Below the pieces are notes generated by a model. It was not told the DNA's origin. It made no database searches and worked only from the letters and a program-made list of their open reading frames with translations. A DNA stretch of 35,502 nt from Oscillibacter sp. ER4. GTDB taxonomy: Bacteria; Bacillota; Clostridia; Oscillospirales; Oscillospiraceae. Within the stretch, counting starts at the first letter, position 1. Each line of letters starts with the position of its first letter. Shown here in pieces: positions 28,944 through 35,502 of this stretch. The position numbers were made by a program, and so were the translations under genes. The stretch covers positions 1 to 35,502 of the forward strand of contig NZ_JPJG01000031.1 of the NCBI RefSeq assembly GCF_000765235.1, written 5' to 3'.

Positions 28944-31580
28944 ATGGAAGAAAACCGCGCAGAAAACCAGACGCCCCGAAGACAGCACACCCAGCACCCC
29001 ACGCATCAGGCGCACAAAAAGAAAAAATCCGGCACGGCCAAGCGGGTCATCGGCACCATTCTCGCCATCGGCCTTACCACCTGCCTGATGTTTTTCGCCA
29101 TCTTCATGGTCTACGTGCACACGTCGCTCGATCTGAATGTGGACATCTCGGCCTATACGCTCAAGCAGAGCTCAACGGTCTACTATCAGGACAAGGCGAG
29201 CGGGGAGTGGGTGGAGCTCACGAAGCTTCACGGTGAAGAGAACAGAACGCTCGTCAGCATCGACGACATCCCCAAGCATGTGCAGGAGGCGCTGACCTCC
29301 ATCGAGGACGAGCGCTTCTATAGCCACCACGGCGTGGACTGGAAGAGCACGGCCAAGGCCATTCTCGGCAAGCTCACCGGCACGTCGACCCGCGGCGGCT
29401 CGACGATCACCCAGCAGGTCATCAAAAATGTGACCGGTGACGACGAGGTGACCATCAAGCGCAAGGTGTCGGAGATCTTCCGTGCGCTGCGGCTCGAGAA
29501 GAACTACTCGAAAGACGAAATTCTCGAGACGTATCTGAACACGGTGTATTTCGGCAACGGCTGCTACGGCATCGAGGCCGCGGCGGAGGGCTACTTCGGC
29601 AAGACCGTTGGTGAGCTGAGCATCGCGGAGGCGGCGTCTATCGTTGGCATCACGCAGTTCCCTTATAAATATGACCCCGCACGCGGCGACTGGTACCGCG
29701 AGCAGAACAAGGAGCGCCAGCTCACCGTTCTTTATAAGATGCACGAGCTTGGCAAGATCAGCGACGAAGAGTACGAGCAGGCAAAGGTCGAGCCGCTCGT
29801 CTTCACCTGGGATGCGGACTTTGTCCCCTCTGCCAATGTGGCGAGCAGGGCGGACAGTGCGTCGAATACGATGTATGACTCCTACTTTGTCGAGCGCATG
29901 TTCAATGATATCGTCTCTGACATGCATGAAAAGCTCGGCTACGATGAGTCGGTCGCAAAGGACATGCTCTACACCGGCGGCTACTCCATCTACTGCACGG
30001 TCGATCCCGAGATCCAGTCCATCGTGGAGAGCGTTTACGCCGACCGCAATAACCTGAACTACACCTCGTCCAAGGGCCAACTGCTCCAGTCCGGCGCGAC
30101 GATCATCGACAACACGACGGGTGACATCGTCGCCGTTGCGGGCCGCGTGGGTGAGCGCGAGGGGCGGTTCCTGCTCGACTATTCGACCGTTGTGCGTCAG
30201 TGCGGTTCTGCCATCAAGCCTTTGAGCGTTTACGCGCCCGCGCTGGACGCCGGCGTCATCACGCCCGCGAGCGTCATCGACGACTATCCCGTTGAAATGC
30301 TCGGCGGCAGTATTTGGCCGGTGAATGCCTACTCGGGCTACCGCAGCATTATGACGCTGCAAGACGCCATCCGCAATTCGTCCAACCCCACGGCGGTGCG
30401 CACGGCCATCAAGCTGACGCTGCCCGCGTCGTATGCGTTTATGACCGAAAATCTCGGCTTCACGACGCTGACGGACGACGATATGACCGCGGCGGGCGCG
30501 CTCGCGCTCGGCGGCCTTTCTAAGGGCGTGACGACGCGCGAGATGGCCGCGGCCTACGCAACATTTGCCCGCGGCGGCGTTTACACCACGCCGAGAACGT
30601 ATACCGAGGTGCTTGACCACAACGGCAACGTCATCCTTGAAAATAAGACCGAGTCCCACGTCGCGATGAAGGAGAGCACTGCATACGCGATGAACGAGCT
30701 CCTGAAAAACGTCGTGCGCAACGGTACGGGTACGGGCGCGAACTTCTCCGGTATGACCATCGCCGGTAAGACCGGTTCGACCAACAGCAACAACGACCGT
30801 TACTTTGTCGGTTACACGCCGTATTACACGGCAGCGGTCTGGGTCGGCTACGACACGCCGACGCGCATCGTGGCGAGCGGCAACCCCGCGGCCACGCTGT
30901 GGAAGACGTTTATGAGCAAGGTCCACGCGGGCCTTCCGAACAAGGACTTTGAAGTCAGCAGCGCCGACATGGTCAGCGTGACCGTCTGCACGCAGACGGG
31001 ACTTCTGGCCTCGGCCGGCTGTCCCTCGCAGACTGTCAAGGTCGCAAAGGACCATGCGCCCTCGCTGAGCTGCGACGGACACATCAGCGTAACCGTCTGC
31101 GCCGATTCCGGCATGCTCGCCTCCGACTACTGCCCGAATGTTACGACGGCCTATGTGCTCGATCTGGGCCAGCCGAACGTCAGCAGCGGTTGGGGCTACA
31201 AGCGCGAGCTTCTCACGACGCCGCTGAGCGCCGCGCTTCAGGCAACGTATCAGGCACAGCTCGAAGAAGGGCTCATTTCGTCGATCCCTGCAGGCGAACC
31301 GGTGCGCACGAACAGCGGCACAGTGCAGCTATACAGCGATCTGATGTACAGCGGCATGTGCACGACGCACACAACGCCGCTGGAGCCCACGCCGGACCCG
31401 GATGCACCGGATGACGGCAGCGGCACGACGCCGGGCGGTGATGCCACCACTGGCGGCGACAGCGGCACACAGACGCCGTCTGACAACACTGGCACGGCGG
31501 GAGACAGCGCATCCGGCGATGTCGGAGACAACGGCCAGTTCCTCAACTGGCTGCTCAACAACGGCGGCACAGGCCGGTAA
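28944..31580 (+). CDS. Class A penicillin-binding protein (bifunctional peptidoglycan synthase)
   Basis: 878 residues from the ATG at 28944, chosen for GGAGGAGG; the open frame further upstream is antisense to the DUF1292 gene and not used. It has a basic cytoplasmic start, one membrane anchor (about 33-55), and a GT51 glycosyltransferase domain (ALTSIEDERFYSHHGVDW with the catalytic Glu near 120; RGGSTITQQVIKNV near 150; ILETYLNTVYFGNGCYGIEAA). The transpeptidase domain has CGSAIKPLS with the nucleophile Ser near 421, SSNPTA near 478 and IAGKTGSTN near 607. Two short Cys-containing repeats (VTVCTQTGLLASAGCP, VTVCADSGMLASDYCP) follow, then a Thr/Gly/Asp/Pro-rich tail of about 60 residues. It polymerises and cross-links peptidoglycan outside the membrane (PBP1A/PonA type). 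Confidence 0.94.
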   Translation: MEENRAENQTPRRQHTQHPTHQAHKKKKSGTAKRVIGTILAIGLTTCLMFFAIFMVYVHTSLDLNVDISAYTLKQSSTVYYQDKASGEWVELTKLHGEENRTLVSIDDIPKHVQEALTSIEDERFYSHHGVDWKSTAKAILGKLTGTSTRGGSTITQQVIKNVTGDDEVTIKRKVSEIFRALRLEKNYSKDEILETYLNTVYFGNGCYGIEAAAEGYFGKTVGELSIAEAASIVGITQFPYKYDPARGDWYREQNKERQLTVLYKMHELGKISDEEYEQAKVEPLVFTWDADFVPSANVASRADSASNTMYDSYFVERMFNDIVSDMHEKLGYDESVAKDMLYTGGYSIYCTVDPEIQSIVESVYADRNNLNYTSSKGQLLQSGATIIDNTTGDIVAVAGRVGEREGRFLLDYSTVVRQCGSAIKPLSVYAPALDAGVITPASVIDDYPVEMLGGSIWPVNAYSGYRSIMTLQDAIRNSSNPTAVRTAIKLTLPASYAFMTENLGFTTLTDDDMTAAGALALGGLSKGVTTREMAAAYATFARGGVYTTPRTYTEVLDHNGNVILENKTESHVAMKESTAYAMNELLKNVVRNGTGTGANFSGMTIAGKTGSTNSNNDRYFVGYTPYYTAAVWVGYDTPTRIVASGNPAATLWKTFMSKVHAGLPNKDFEVSSADMVSVTVCTQTGLLASAGCPSQTVKVAKDHAPSLSCDGHISVTVCADSGMLASDYCPNVTTAYVLDLGQPNVSSGWGYKRELLTTPLSAALQATYQAQLEEGLISSIPAGEPVRTNSGTVQLYSDLMYSGMCTTHTTPLEPTPDPDAPDDGSGTTPGGDATTGGDSGTQTPSDNTGTAGDSASGDVGDNGQFLNWLLNNGGTGR

Positions 31581-31654
31581 AAAGCAATAAACCTGCTAAA
31601 AAGTCAAGCCCTAATTAAAAAAAGTTATCGGCAGAAAAAGAGTATAGCAAAGCA

Positions 31655-31685
31655 GAGGCGGCAAAGCGGATCGCTTGGCCGCCTC
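31655..31685. terminator. Strong hairpin after the PBP gene
   Basis: GAGGCGGC/GCCGCCTC (31655-31662 with 31678-31685) encloses a second stem AAGCG/CGCTT. It lies 75 bases after the PBP stop and 25 before the IS110 transposase stop. No T-run follows on the plus strand, so it could equally be part of the element end or a palindromic target. Confidence 0.4.
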
Positions 31686-31709
31686 AAATAAAGCATTGGA
31701 GATCTCAGC

Positions 31710-32918
31710 TCATTCTATTGCCGGCAAACTGCGGTAGAGCTCTGTGACCTTGCCATAATAGACTCGGAGGAACTTATTCATGCGTGCTACCATAGCGAGT
31801 TTACCACTCTTTCCCTCGCCGCGTTTTTTCTCAATGAATGTAAAGATCGGGTCGTTTGCCGGTTTGTGCATCACATAGCTCTGCATGACTTCGTACCCGG
31901 TCTTACGCAGATAGCGATTTCCCCGCTTGGAGATATGCCGGTTATTCGCGCAGAATTTGCCGGACTGGTACGGCGGCGCATCGATGCCGGCGTATGCGAT
32001 GAGAGCCCGCTTGCTGTGAAAGCGTCGGACATCTCCGATCTCCGCAATCAGGCGCGGAGCCAGCGTGTCCCCGATGCAGGGCATTTCGCGCACGAGAGAA
32101 TATTCCGGCAGAGTCTTGGCGAGAGCTTGCATCTGTGTTAAAATAGCGTCACGGGACGCCTCCACTGTGTGGAGGACTCGTATCGCTTCCGTAATGACGA
32201 TCTGCGTGGATGGTGCATTGGGAAGCACAGGGATACCGTTTTGAGCTGTGGCAAAGATGAGTGTTGCCATACGTTCGCAATTGCGGTATCCCTTTTTTCC
32301 GCCCATTTGCAATAATCCTTCCGAAAGCGCGTTTCTCCCATTTCGAGGATGTGAGTGGTGTGACAATACTGCAGGACAAAGTCCGAAAGCTTGTGCCGTC
32401 CGGCATGGTCGCTCATGAGCTCCTGCATACCGGGCAAAACCTGATCACAGAGGGCATTAAAATCAACCTTTGCCTTGATCAGCATGGAGGTCATTTGGTA
32501 ATACTGCCGCGCCAGAAGCTGAAGCTCCCGATATGTATCCTCCGGCAGCTTGGTCGGTTGAAGCTCCTGCCAATAAGCCAAACCGTACAAAGCGATCTGC
32601 ATAGCGTCAATTCGATCGGTCTTCACCTTGCGGATACTTTGTGAGCAAAACCGCTTCATCCGCAGCGAATTGACGACGGAGACGAATATTCCGTTCTCCA
32701 ACAAAGCAGTCACCACCGGGCAATGGTAGCTGCCGGTGCTTTCCAAAACGGCACGAACCTCTTCGCCGCTGCTGCGCAGCAGTGATACGAGCTCCAACAT
32801 TCCTTCTCTTGTGTGCTGAACTTCAAATGGAGCGTACACGATCTCTCCCCCCTGGCTTCATTCCGCACACTGTACTTTTTCCTTTGGACACATCGATCCC
32901 GATACTGAGCACGGGCAT
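31710..32918 (-). pseudogene. IS110-family transposase, two frameshifts
   Basis: Three consecutive frames make up one transposase of about 400 residues. Frame A starts at the ATG 32918 (MPVLSIGIDVSKGKSTV, first catalytic Asp) and is lost at a G6 run, 32847-32852. Frame B (VYAPFEVQHTREGM, VLESTGSYH with Glu, KTDRIDAMQIALYG with two Asp) runs to an A6 run at 32293-32298. Frame C continues KKGYRNCERMATLIF to the stop at 31710 and contains the Transposase_20 region (MPCIGDTLAPRLIAEIGDV, RALIAYAGIDAPPYQSGKF, SKRGNRYLRKTGYE) with the candidate nucleophilic Ser. Both breaks are at homopolymers, so a sequencing artefact or slippage decoding is possible; as read, no full protein is made. Confidence 0.85.
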
Positions 32919-32934
32919 TCCTTCTTTCCTGATA

Positions 32935-33104
32935 AAATATTGCAATGCTTTCGCACCGGCTTATTACGATTCAATTTGGTTCGTGACACGCACACGGCAT
33001 AGCCGGAGCAACCTGCTCAATCGAATCTTTATAACAAGAGGGCGGAGGACTGTTTACAGCTCGAGCGCTTGGCTCGTCAAAGAGACCGTCCATCCATTGC
33101 CCTC
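32935..33104 (-). ncRNA. Candidate bridge RNA of the IS110 element
   Basis: The region between the minus-strand TATAAT (33107-33112) and the transposase start is non-coding and folds in two domains. Domain 1: outer stem 33099-33104 with 33038-33043 (GAGGGC/GCCCTC), an internal loop with arms 33077-33098 and 33044-33061, and inner hairpin 33072-33076 with 33062-33066. Domain 2: a nine-bp stem 33019-33027 with 32968-32976, including one G-U pair on the minus strand, enclosing two hairpins (33014-33018/33006-33010 and 33002-33005/32995-32998). IS110 elements are known to make a bridge RNA from such an end, with two internal loops that pair with target and donor DNA. Assigning the loops is inference. 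Confidence 0.5.
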
Positions 33105-33120
33105 CCATTATAACAAAATA

Positions 33121-33180
33121 ACAAAAATAAGCATAGTCTCCGAGGCTTCCTATCCGCTTCGGGTGCTATGCTTATTTTGT
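33121..33180. repeat. Long inverted repeat beside the IS110 element
   Basis: ACAAAAATAAGCATAG (33121-33136) and CTATGCTTATTTTGT (33166-33180) pair over 15 bp with one bulged A. The 29-base loop has its own CCGA/TCGG-type dyad. It lies between the element promoter and the permease terminator and may be a palindromic insertion target or the element end. Confidence 0.55.
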
Positions 33181-33183
33181 ACC

Positions 33184-33217
33184 AAAAAAGAGAACGGTTT
33201 TCACCGTTCTCTTTTTT
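33184..33217 (-). terminator. Terminator of the YtvI-like permease gene
   Basis: AGAGAACGGT pairs with ACCGTTCTCT across a short loop; with flanking A6 and T6 runs the stem extends to 15 bp. It abuts the stop codon at 33216. Confidence 0.88.
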
Positions 33218-34283
33218 ATGCGGCAGCTTCCGATTTTGCGTTTCGAATCTGCGCGAACAGCAGCAGGAGGAAGGGGAAGAGTACCATCCCTGCCACGCCG
33301 AATGTGCAGTAGCCGAGGTACATCGCAAAGAGCGACGCGACCGGCGGCAGCCCCGCCTGCGCGGAGAGAAGCTTGGGCTCGAGCGTGTTGCGCGTGATGA
33401 GCGTGCAGAGGTAGAGCGCGAGGAGCACGATGGCCTTGGGCGGGAAGCCGAACAGCAGCGTGAAGACCGCCCACGGCACGAGCGCCGTGCCCGTGCCGAA
33501 GACCGGCAGCGCGTCGAGCAGTGTGATGAGAAAGGCGAGCAGCAGGGAATAGCTCTGGCGCATGAGGAGAAAGCCGATAAGAAGCTCTGAAAACGTGATG
33601 AGCGACAGCGTTGCTTGCGCGCGCAGCCACCGCGCAAGCGAGCGCATTACGCCGCCGCGAAAGAGCCGCAGCTTTGCCATCGCTTCTTCCGGCACGGCGT
33701 GTTCGAGTGCTGCGCAGAGCTCGGGGTACGACGCGGAGGTGAAGAAGATCGCAAGCACGCCCGTCGCGATGGCGAGCACGCCGCCCGGCAGCGCCGCGGC
33801 GGCAGAGCCGAGCCACGCCATCGCGCGCGAAGACAGCGAGCGCAGCAGGCTGTCCGCGTCCGTGACGGCCCTGAAAAGCTGCTCGTGCAGATAGCCGCTG
33901 AGCCATTCGGGACTCGACGCGCTGAACTGCTCCAATCGGGAGAGCAGATCGTCTGCTGCGGCGGGGATCGCGTCGAAAAACGCGGGCGCGGCGGCGAGCA
34001 GCGCGTTCGTCTGAGAAAGCAGCGTAGACCACAGGAGCGACAGCAGCCCGCCGAGCAGAAACAGCAGCGTCAGCGTCAGGATCAGCGCGGAAAAGCCACG
34101 TTGAAAGTGAAATTTCCGCCGCAGATACAAAACGACCGGTTCCAGCAGCGCCGCGATGAGCAGTGCCAGCAGAAACGGCAAACACCACGGCAGCACATAG
34201 CGAAAGCAGACATAAAAGAGAGATGCACCCATGAAAAGCGCGAGCGACAAAGTGAGGAAGCGTCTCAGCCGTTTTTCAGTCAA
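33216..34283 (-). CDS. AI-2E-family permease, YtvI-like, TTG start
   Basis: 355 residues from the TTG at 34283, which has GGGAGG ten bases upstream. That same GGGAGG is inside the coding frame if the ATG at 34301 were used, and that ATG has no site of its own. About eight membrane segments; the family signature appears as LITLLDALPVFGTGTALVPWAV (here cut: LLDALPVFGTGTALVPWA, about 265-282) and NTLEPKLLSAQAGL near the end. The AI-2E family exports small molecules; YtvI members are linked to sporulating Firmicutes. The substrate is unknown. Monocistronic, divergent from the PheB-like gene. Confidence 0.88.
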   Translation of the reverse strand: MTEKRLRRFLTLSLALFMGASLFYVCFRYVLPWCLPFLLALLIAALLEPVVLYLRRKFHFQRGFSALILTLTLLFLLGGLLSLLWSTLLSQTNALLAAAPAFFDAIPAAADDLLSRLEQFSASSPEWLSGYLHEQLFRAVTDADSLLRSLSSRAMAWLGSAAAALPGGVLAIATGVLAIFFTSASYPELCAALEHAVPEEAMAKLRLFRGGVMRSLARWLRAQATLSLITFSELLIGFLLMRQSYSLLLAFLITLLDALPVFGTGTALVPWAVFTLLFGFPPKAIVLLALYLCTLITRNTLEPKLLSAQAGLPPVASLFAMYLGYCTFGVAGMVLFPFLLLLFAQIRNAKSEAAA

Positions 34284-34312
34284 ATTTTGCAGACCTCCCA
34301 TCGAAAAAAGTG

Positions 34313-34341
34313 TTGCAATATGCGTTAAGATATGCTAAAAT
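34313..34341 (+). promoter_or_regulatory. Promoter of the pheB-like gene
   Basis: -35 TTGCAA (34313-34318), 17-base spacer, extended -10 TGcTAAAAT with the hexamer at 34336-34341, about 35 bases before the ATG. Confidence 0.78.
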
Positions 34342-34381
34342 CCTGCCATATAAAGACAGATGACCGCGGAGGAGAAACATT

Positions 34382-34822
34382 ATGGCGCCTGCAACGAAAT
34401 TTTATTTGGTCTCGGCAGAGGCCCTTCCGGAAATTTTTATCAAGGTGGCGGAGGCGAAGCGCATGCTCCAGTCCGGCGAGGTGCGCACCGCGGGCGACGC
34501 CGCCCGCACCGTCGGCATCAGCCGCAGCGCATTTTATAAGTACCGCGATGCGGTGCGCCCCTTCAACGATATGAAGACCGGCCGCATCATCACGTTCTAC
34601 ACGATGCTCAAGAACAACCCCGGCGTATTGTCCAACGTCCTTTCTATTTTTGCCGGTTCGGGCGCGAATATTCTGACCATCAACCAGAGTATTCCCACCA
34701 ACGGCTGTGCCGCGGTGACGATCTCGGCCGAGACGTCCGAAATGCAGGAGTCGATCGAAGAGATGATGGCGCGGGCGCTCGCGCTTGAGGGCGTGGTGCG
34801 CTTCGATATCCTCGCGGCCTGA
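34382..34822 (+). CDS. pheB: UPF0735 ACT-domain protein, PheB-like
   Basis: 146 residues; ATG preceded by GGAGGAG. The N-terminal half (FYLVSAEALPEIFIKVAEAK, RTVGISRSAFYKYRDAV) has a helix-turn-helix-like segment, and the C-terminal half (GRIITFYTMLKNNPGVLSNV, ANILTINQSIPTNG) is an ACT domain that binds small ligands, usually amino acids. The family (B. subtilis PheB) is conserved next to homoserine/aspartate-pathway genes in Firmicutes. Here it precedes aspartokinase by 88 bases with a terminator between. Probably a regulator of amino acid synthesis; not shown to be an enzyme. Confidence 0.9.
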   Translation: MAPATKFYLVSAEALPEIFIKVAEAKRMLQSGEVRTAGDAARTVGISRSAFYKYRDAVRPFNDMKTGRIITFYTMLKNNPGVLSNVLSIFAGSGANILTINQSIPTNGCAAVTISAETSEMQESIEEMMARALALEGVVRFDILAA

Positions 34823-34852
34823 GTCACGCGGGCTTGTACAAGTTCATACGAT

Positions 34853-34894
34853 GGATTGGCAGCGGCTGAGATGAGCGCTGTCAATCCATTTTTT
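34853..34894 (+). terminator. Terminator or attenuator just before lysC
   Basis: GGATTGGCAGCG (34853-34864) pairs with CGCTGTCAATCC (34876-34887) over 12 bp with one G-T pair, followed by ATTTTTTG. It ends 16 bases before the aspartokinase ATG, leaving no space for a separate promoter, so lysC transcription probably depends on read-through. Confidence 0.8.
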
Positions 34895-34910
34895 GTTGGA
34901 AGTGGTTCTT

Positions 34911-35502
34911 ATGAGCCTGATCGTACAGAAGTTCGGCGGCAGCTCCGTGCGCGACTATGCGCATCTTCTGCGCATGGCGCGCATCGTCAAATCGCGGGTG
35001 GACGAAGGCGACGACGTGGTCGTCGTTCTCTCCGCGCAGGGCGACACGACGGACGGCCTGCTGCAAAAGGCAAAGGAGATCAGCGAGCGGCCTTCGCCGC
35101 GCGAGCTCGACATGCTGCTCTCCGCGGGCGAGCAGATGAGCGCCGCGCTCGGCGCGATGACGCTGCGGTCCATCGGCGTGGAGGCGGTATCCCTCTGCGC
35201 ATGGCAGATCCCCATCGAAACGGACGGTACACATGGGAACGCGGAGATCGAACTGATCGACACCGCGCGTATCCGGAAGGAGCTGGCCGAGGGCCGCGTT
35301 GTGGTCGCGGCGGGCTTTCAGGGCGTCGACGAGCGGGGCGACATCACGACGCTCGGACGCGGCGGCTCGGACACGAGTGCAGTGGCGCTCGCCGCGGCGC
35401 TGAAGGCCGATGAGCTCATCATTTATACCGATGTGGACGGCATTTTTTCATCTGACCCGCGCATCTGCAAGAACGCTGTGCGGCGCGAGGTGATCTCGTA
35501 TG
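34911..35502 (+). CDS. lysC: Aspartokinase, 3' end beyond the window
   Basis: 197 codons are present, with no stop before the window end. It starts MSLIVQKFGGSSVRDYAHL, the amino acid kinase P-loop-like KFGGSS motif. VVVVLSAQGDTTDGLL, LSAGEQMSAAL, VAAGFQGVDERGDITTLGRG and IYTDVDGIFSSDPRI are aspartokinase signatures, including the GRGGSDTSA substrate region. It phosphorylates aspartate as the first step to lysine, methionine and threonine. The ribosome site (GGAAGTGG) is weak. The C-terminal ACT regulatory domains would lie outside the window. Confidence 0.94.
   Translation, partial: MSLIVQKFGGSSVRDYAHLLRMARIVKSRVDEGDDVVVVLSAQGDTTDGLLQKAKEISERPSPRELDMLLSAGEQMSAALGAMTLRSIGVEAVSLCAWQIPIETDGTHGNAEIELIDTARIRKELAEGRVVVAAGFQGVDERGDITTLGRGGSDTSAVALAAALKADELIIYTDVDGIFSSDPRICKNAVRREVISY

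Larger units (their letters stand above)
31600..33120 (-). mobile_element. IS110-family insertion sequence, approximate limits
   Basis: The element comprises a DEDD/Tnp_20 transposase (broken) and a long non-coding end upstream of it. IS110 elements have no proper terminal inverted repeats, so the ends cannot be placed exactly: the left limit is between 31581 and 31709, and the right one somewhere between 33113 and 33183. It separates the PBP gene from a YtvI-like permease and carries its own promoter (TATAAT at 33107-33112 on the minus strand). Confidence 0.75.

Overview
The window reads as chromosome of a GC-rich, low-oxygen Firmicute, most likely a gut clostridium of the Oscillospiraceae type. 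This rests on strong AGGAGG-type ribosome binding sites, near-consensus sigma-A promoters, a DUF1292 protein, a PheB/UPF0735 ACT protein, a YtvI-like AI-2E permease, an SLH-domain surface enzyme and a BMP-type nucleoside importer. Taxonomy is inference from gene content; there is no rRNA gene here.

Most of positions 2773-27965 holds a purine-catabolism island. Its proteins match, family by family, the poorly understood E. coli ygeW-ygeX-ygeY-hyuA-yqeA/arcC-ygfK-ssnA cluster. Related sets were linked in 2023 work to anaerobic uric-acid and purine breakdown by gut bacteria. From left to right it contains: a small unknown protein and an 8-oxoguanine deaminase (2773-4423); a BMP-family importer with two permeases, a double ATPase and a lipoprotein (4686-9743); carbamate kinase ArcC, the YgeW carbamoyltransferase and the YgeY M20 hydrolase (9961-13769); a divergent YheO/DauR-type regulator followed by a fold-type II PLP enzyme (14024-16150); a threonine-synthase-like PLP enzyme (16904-18148); a hydantoinase operon that also encodes a membrane protein and an acyltransferase (18200-21137); a secreted SLH-anchored 5'-nucleotidase (21445-23538); and the SsnA-YgfK pair (23650-27965). 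No canonical YgeX and no xanthine dehydrogenase is present in the window. The two PLP enzymes are the obvious candidates for the missing lyase step.

A working model, which is inference: the surface nucleotidase releases nucleosides, and the BMP importer takes in nucleosides or bases. Deaminases (8-oxoguanine deaminase, SsnA) and the flavin/Fe-S protein YgfK process the ring. The hydantoinase and YgeY open and hydrolyse cyclic and ureido intermediates, and a PLP lyase releases ammonia and a keto acid. YgeW and ArcC convert a carbamoyl group through carbamoyl phosphate to ATP, CO2 and ammonia.

The flanks are mostly housekeeping: an RluA pseudouridine synthase and a GT4 glycosyltransferase on the left; on the right a DUF1292 protein, a class A PBP, a YtvI-like permease, a PheB-like ACT protein and the start of aspartokinase. 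Between PBP and permease lies an IS110-family element whose transposase frame is broken at two homopolymers. Its upstream non-coding end folds like a bridge RNA. A 6S-like rod-shaped RNA candidate lies at 28233-28436, and a dense mosaic of hairpins fills 16202-16903.
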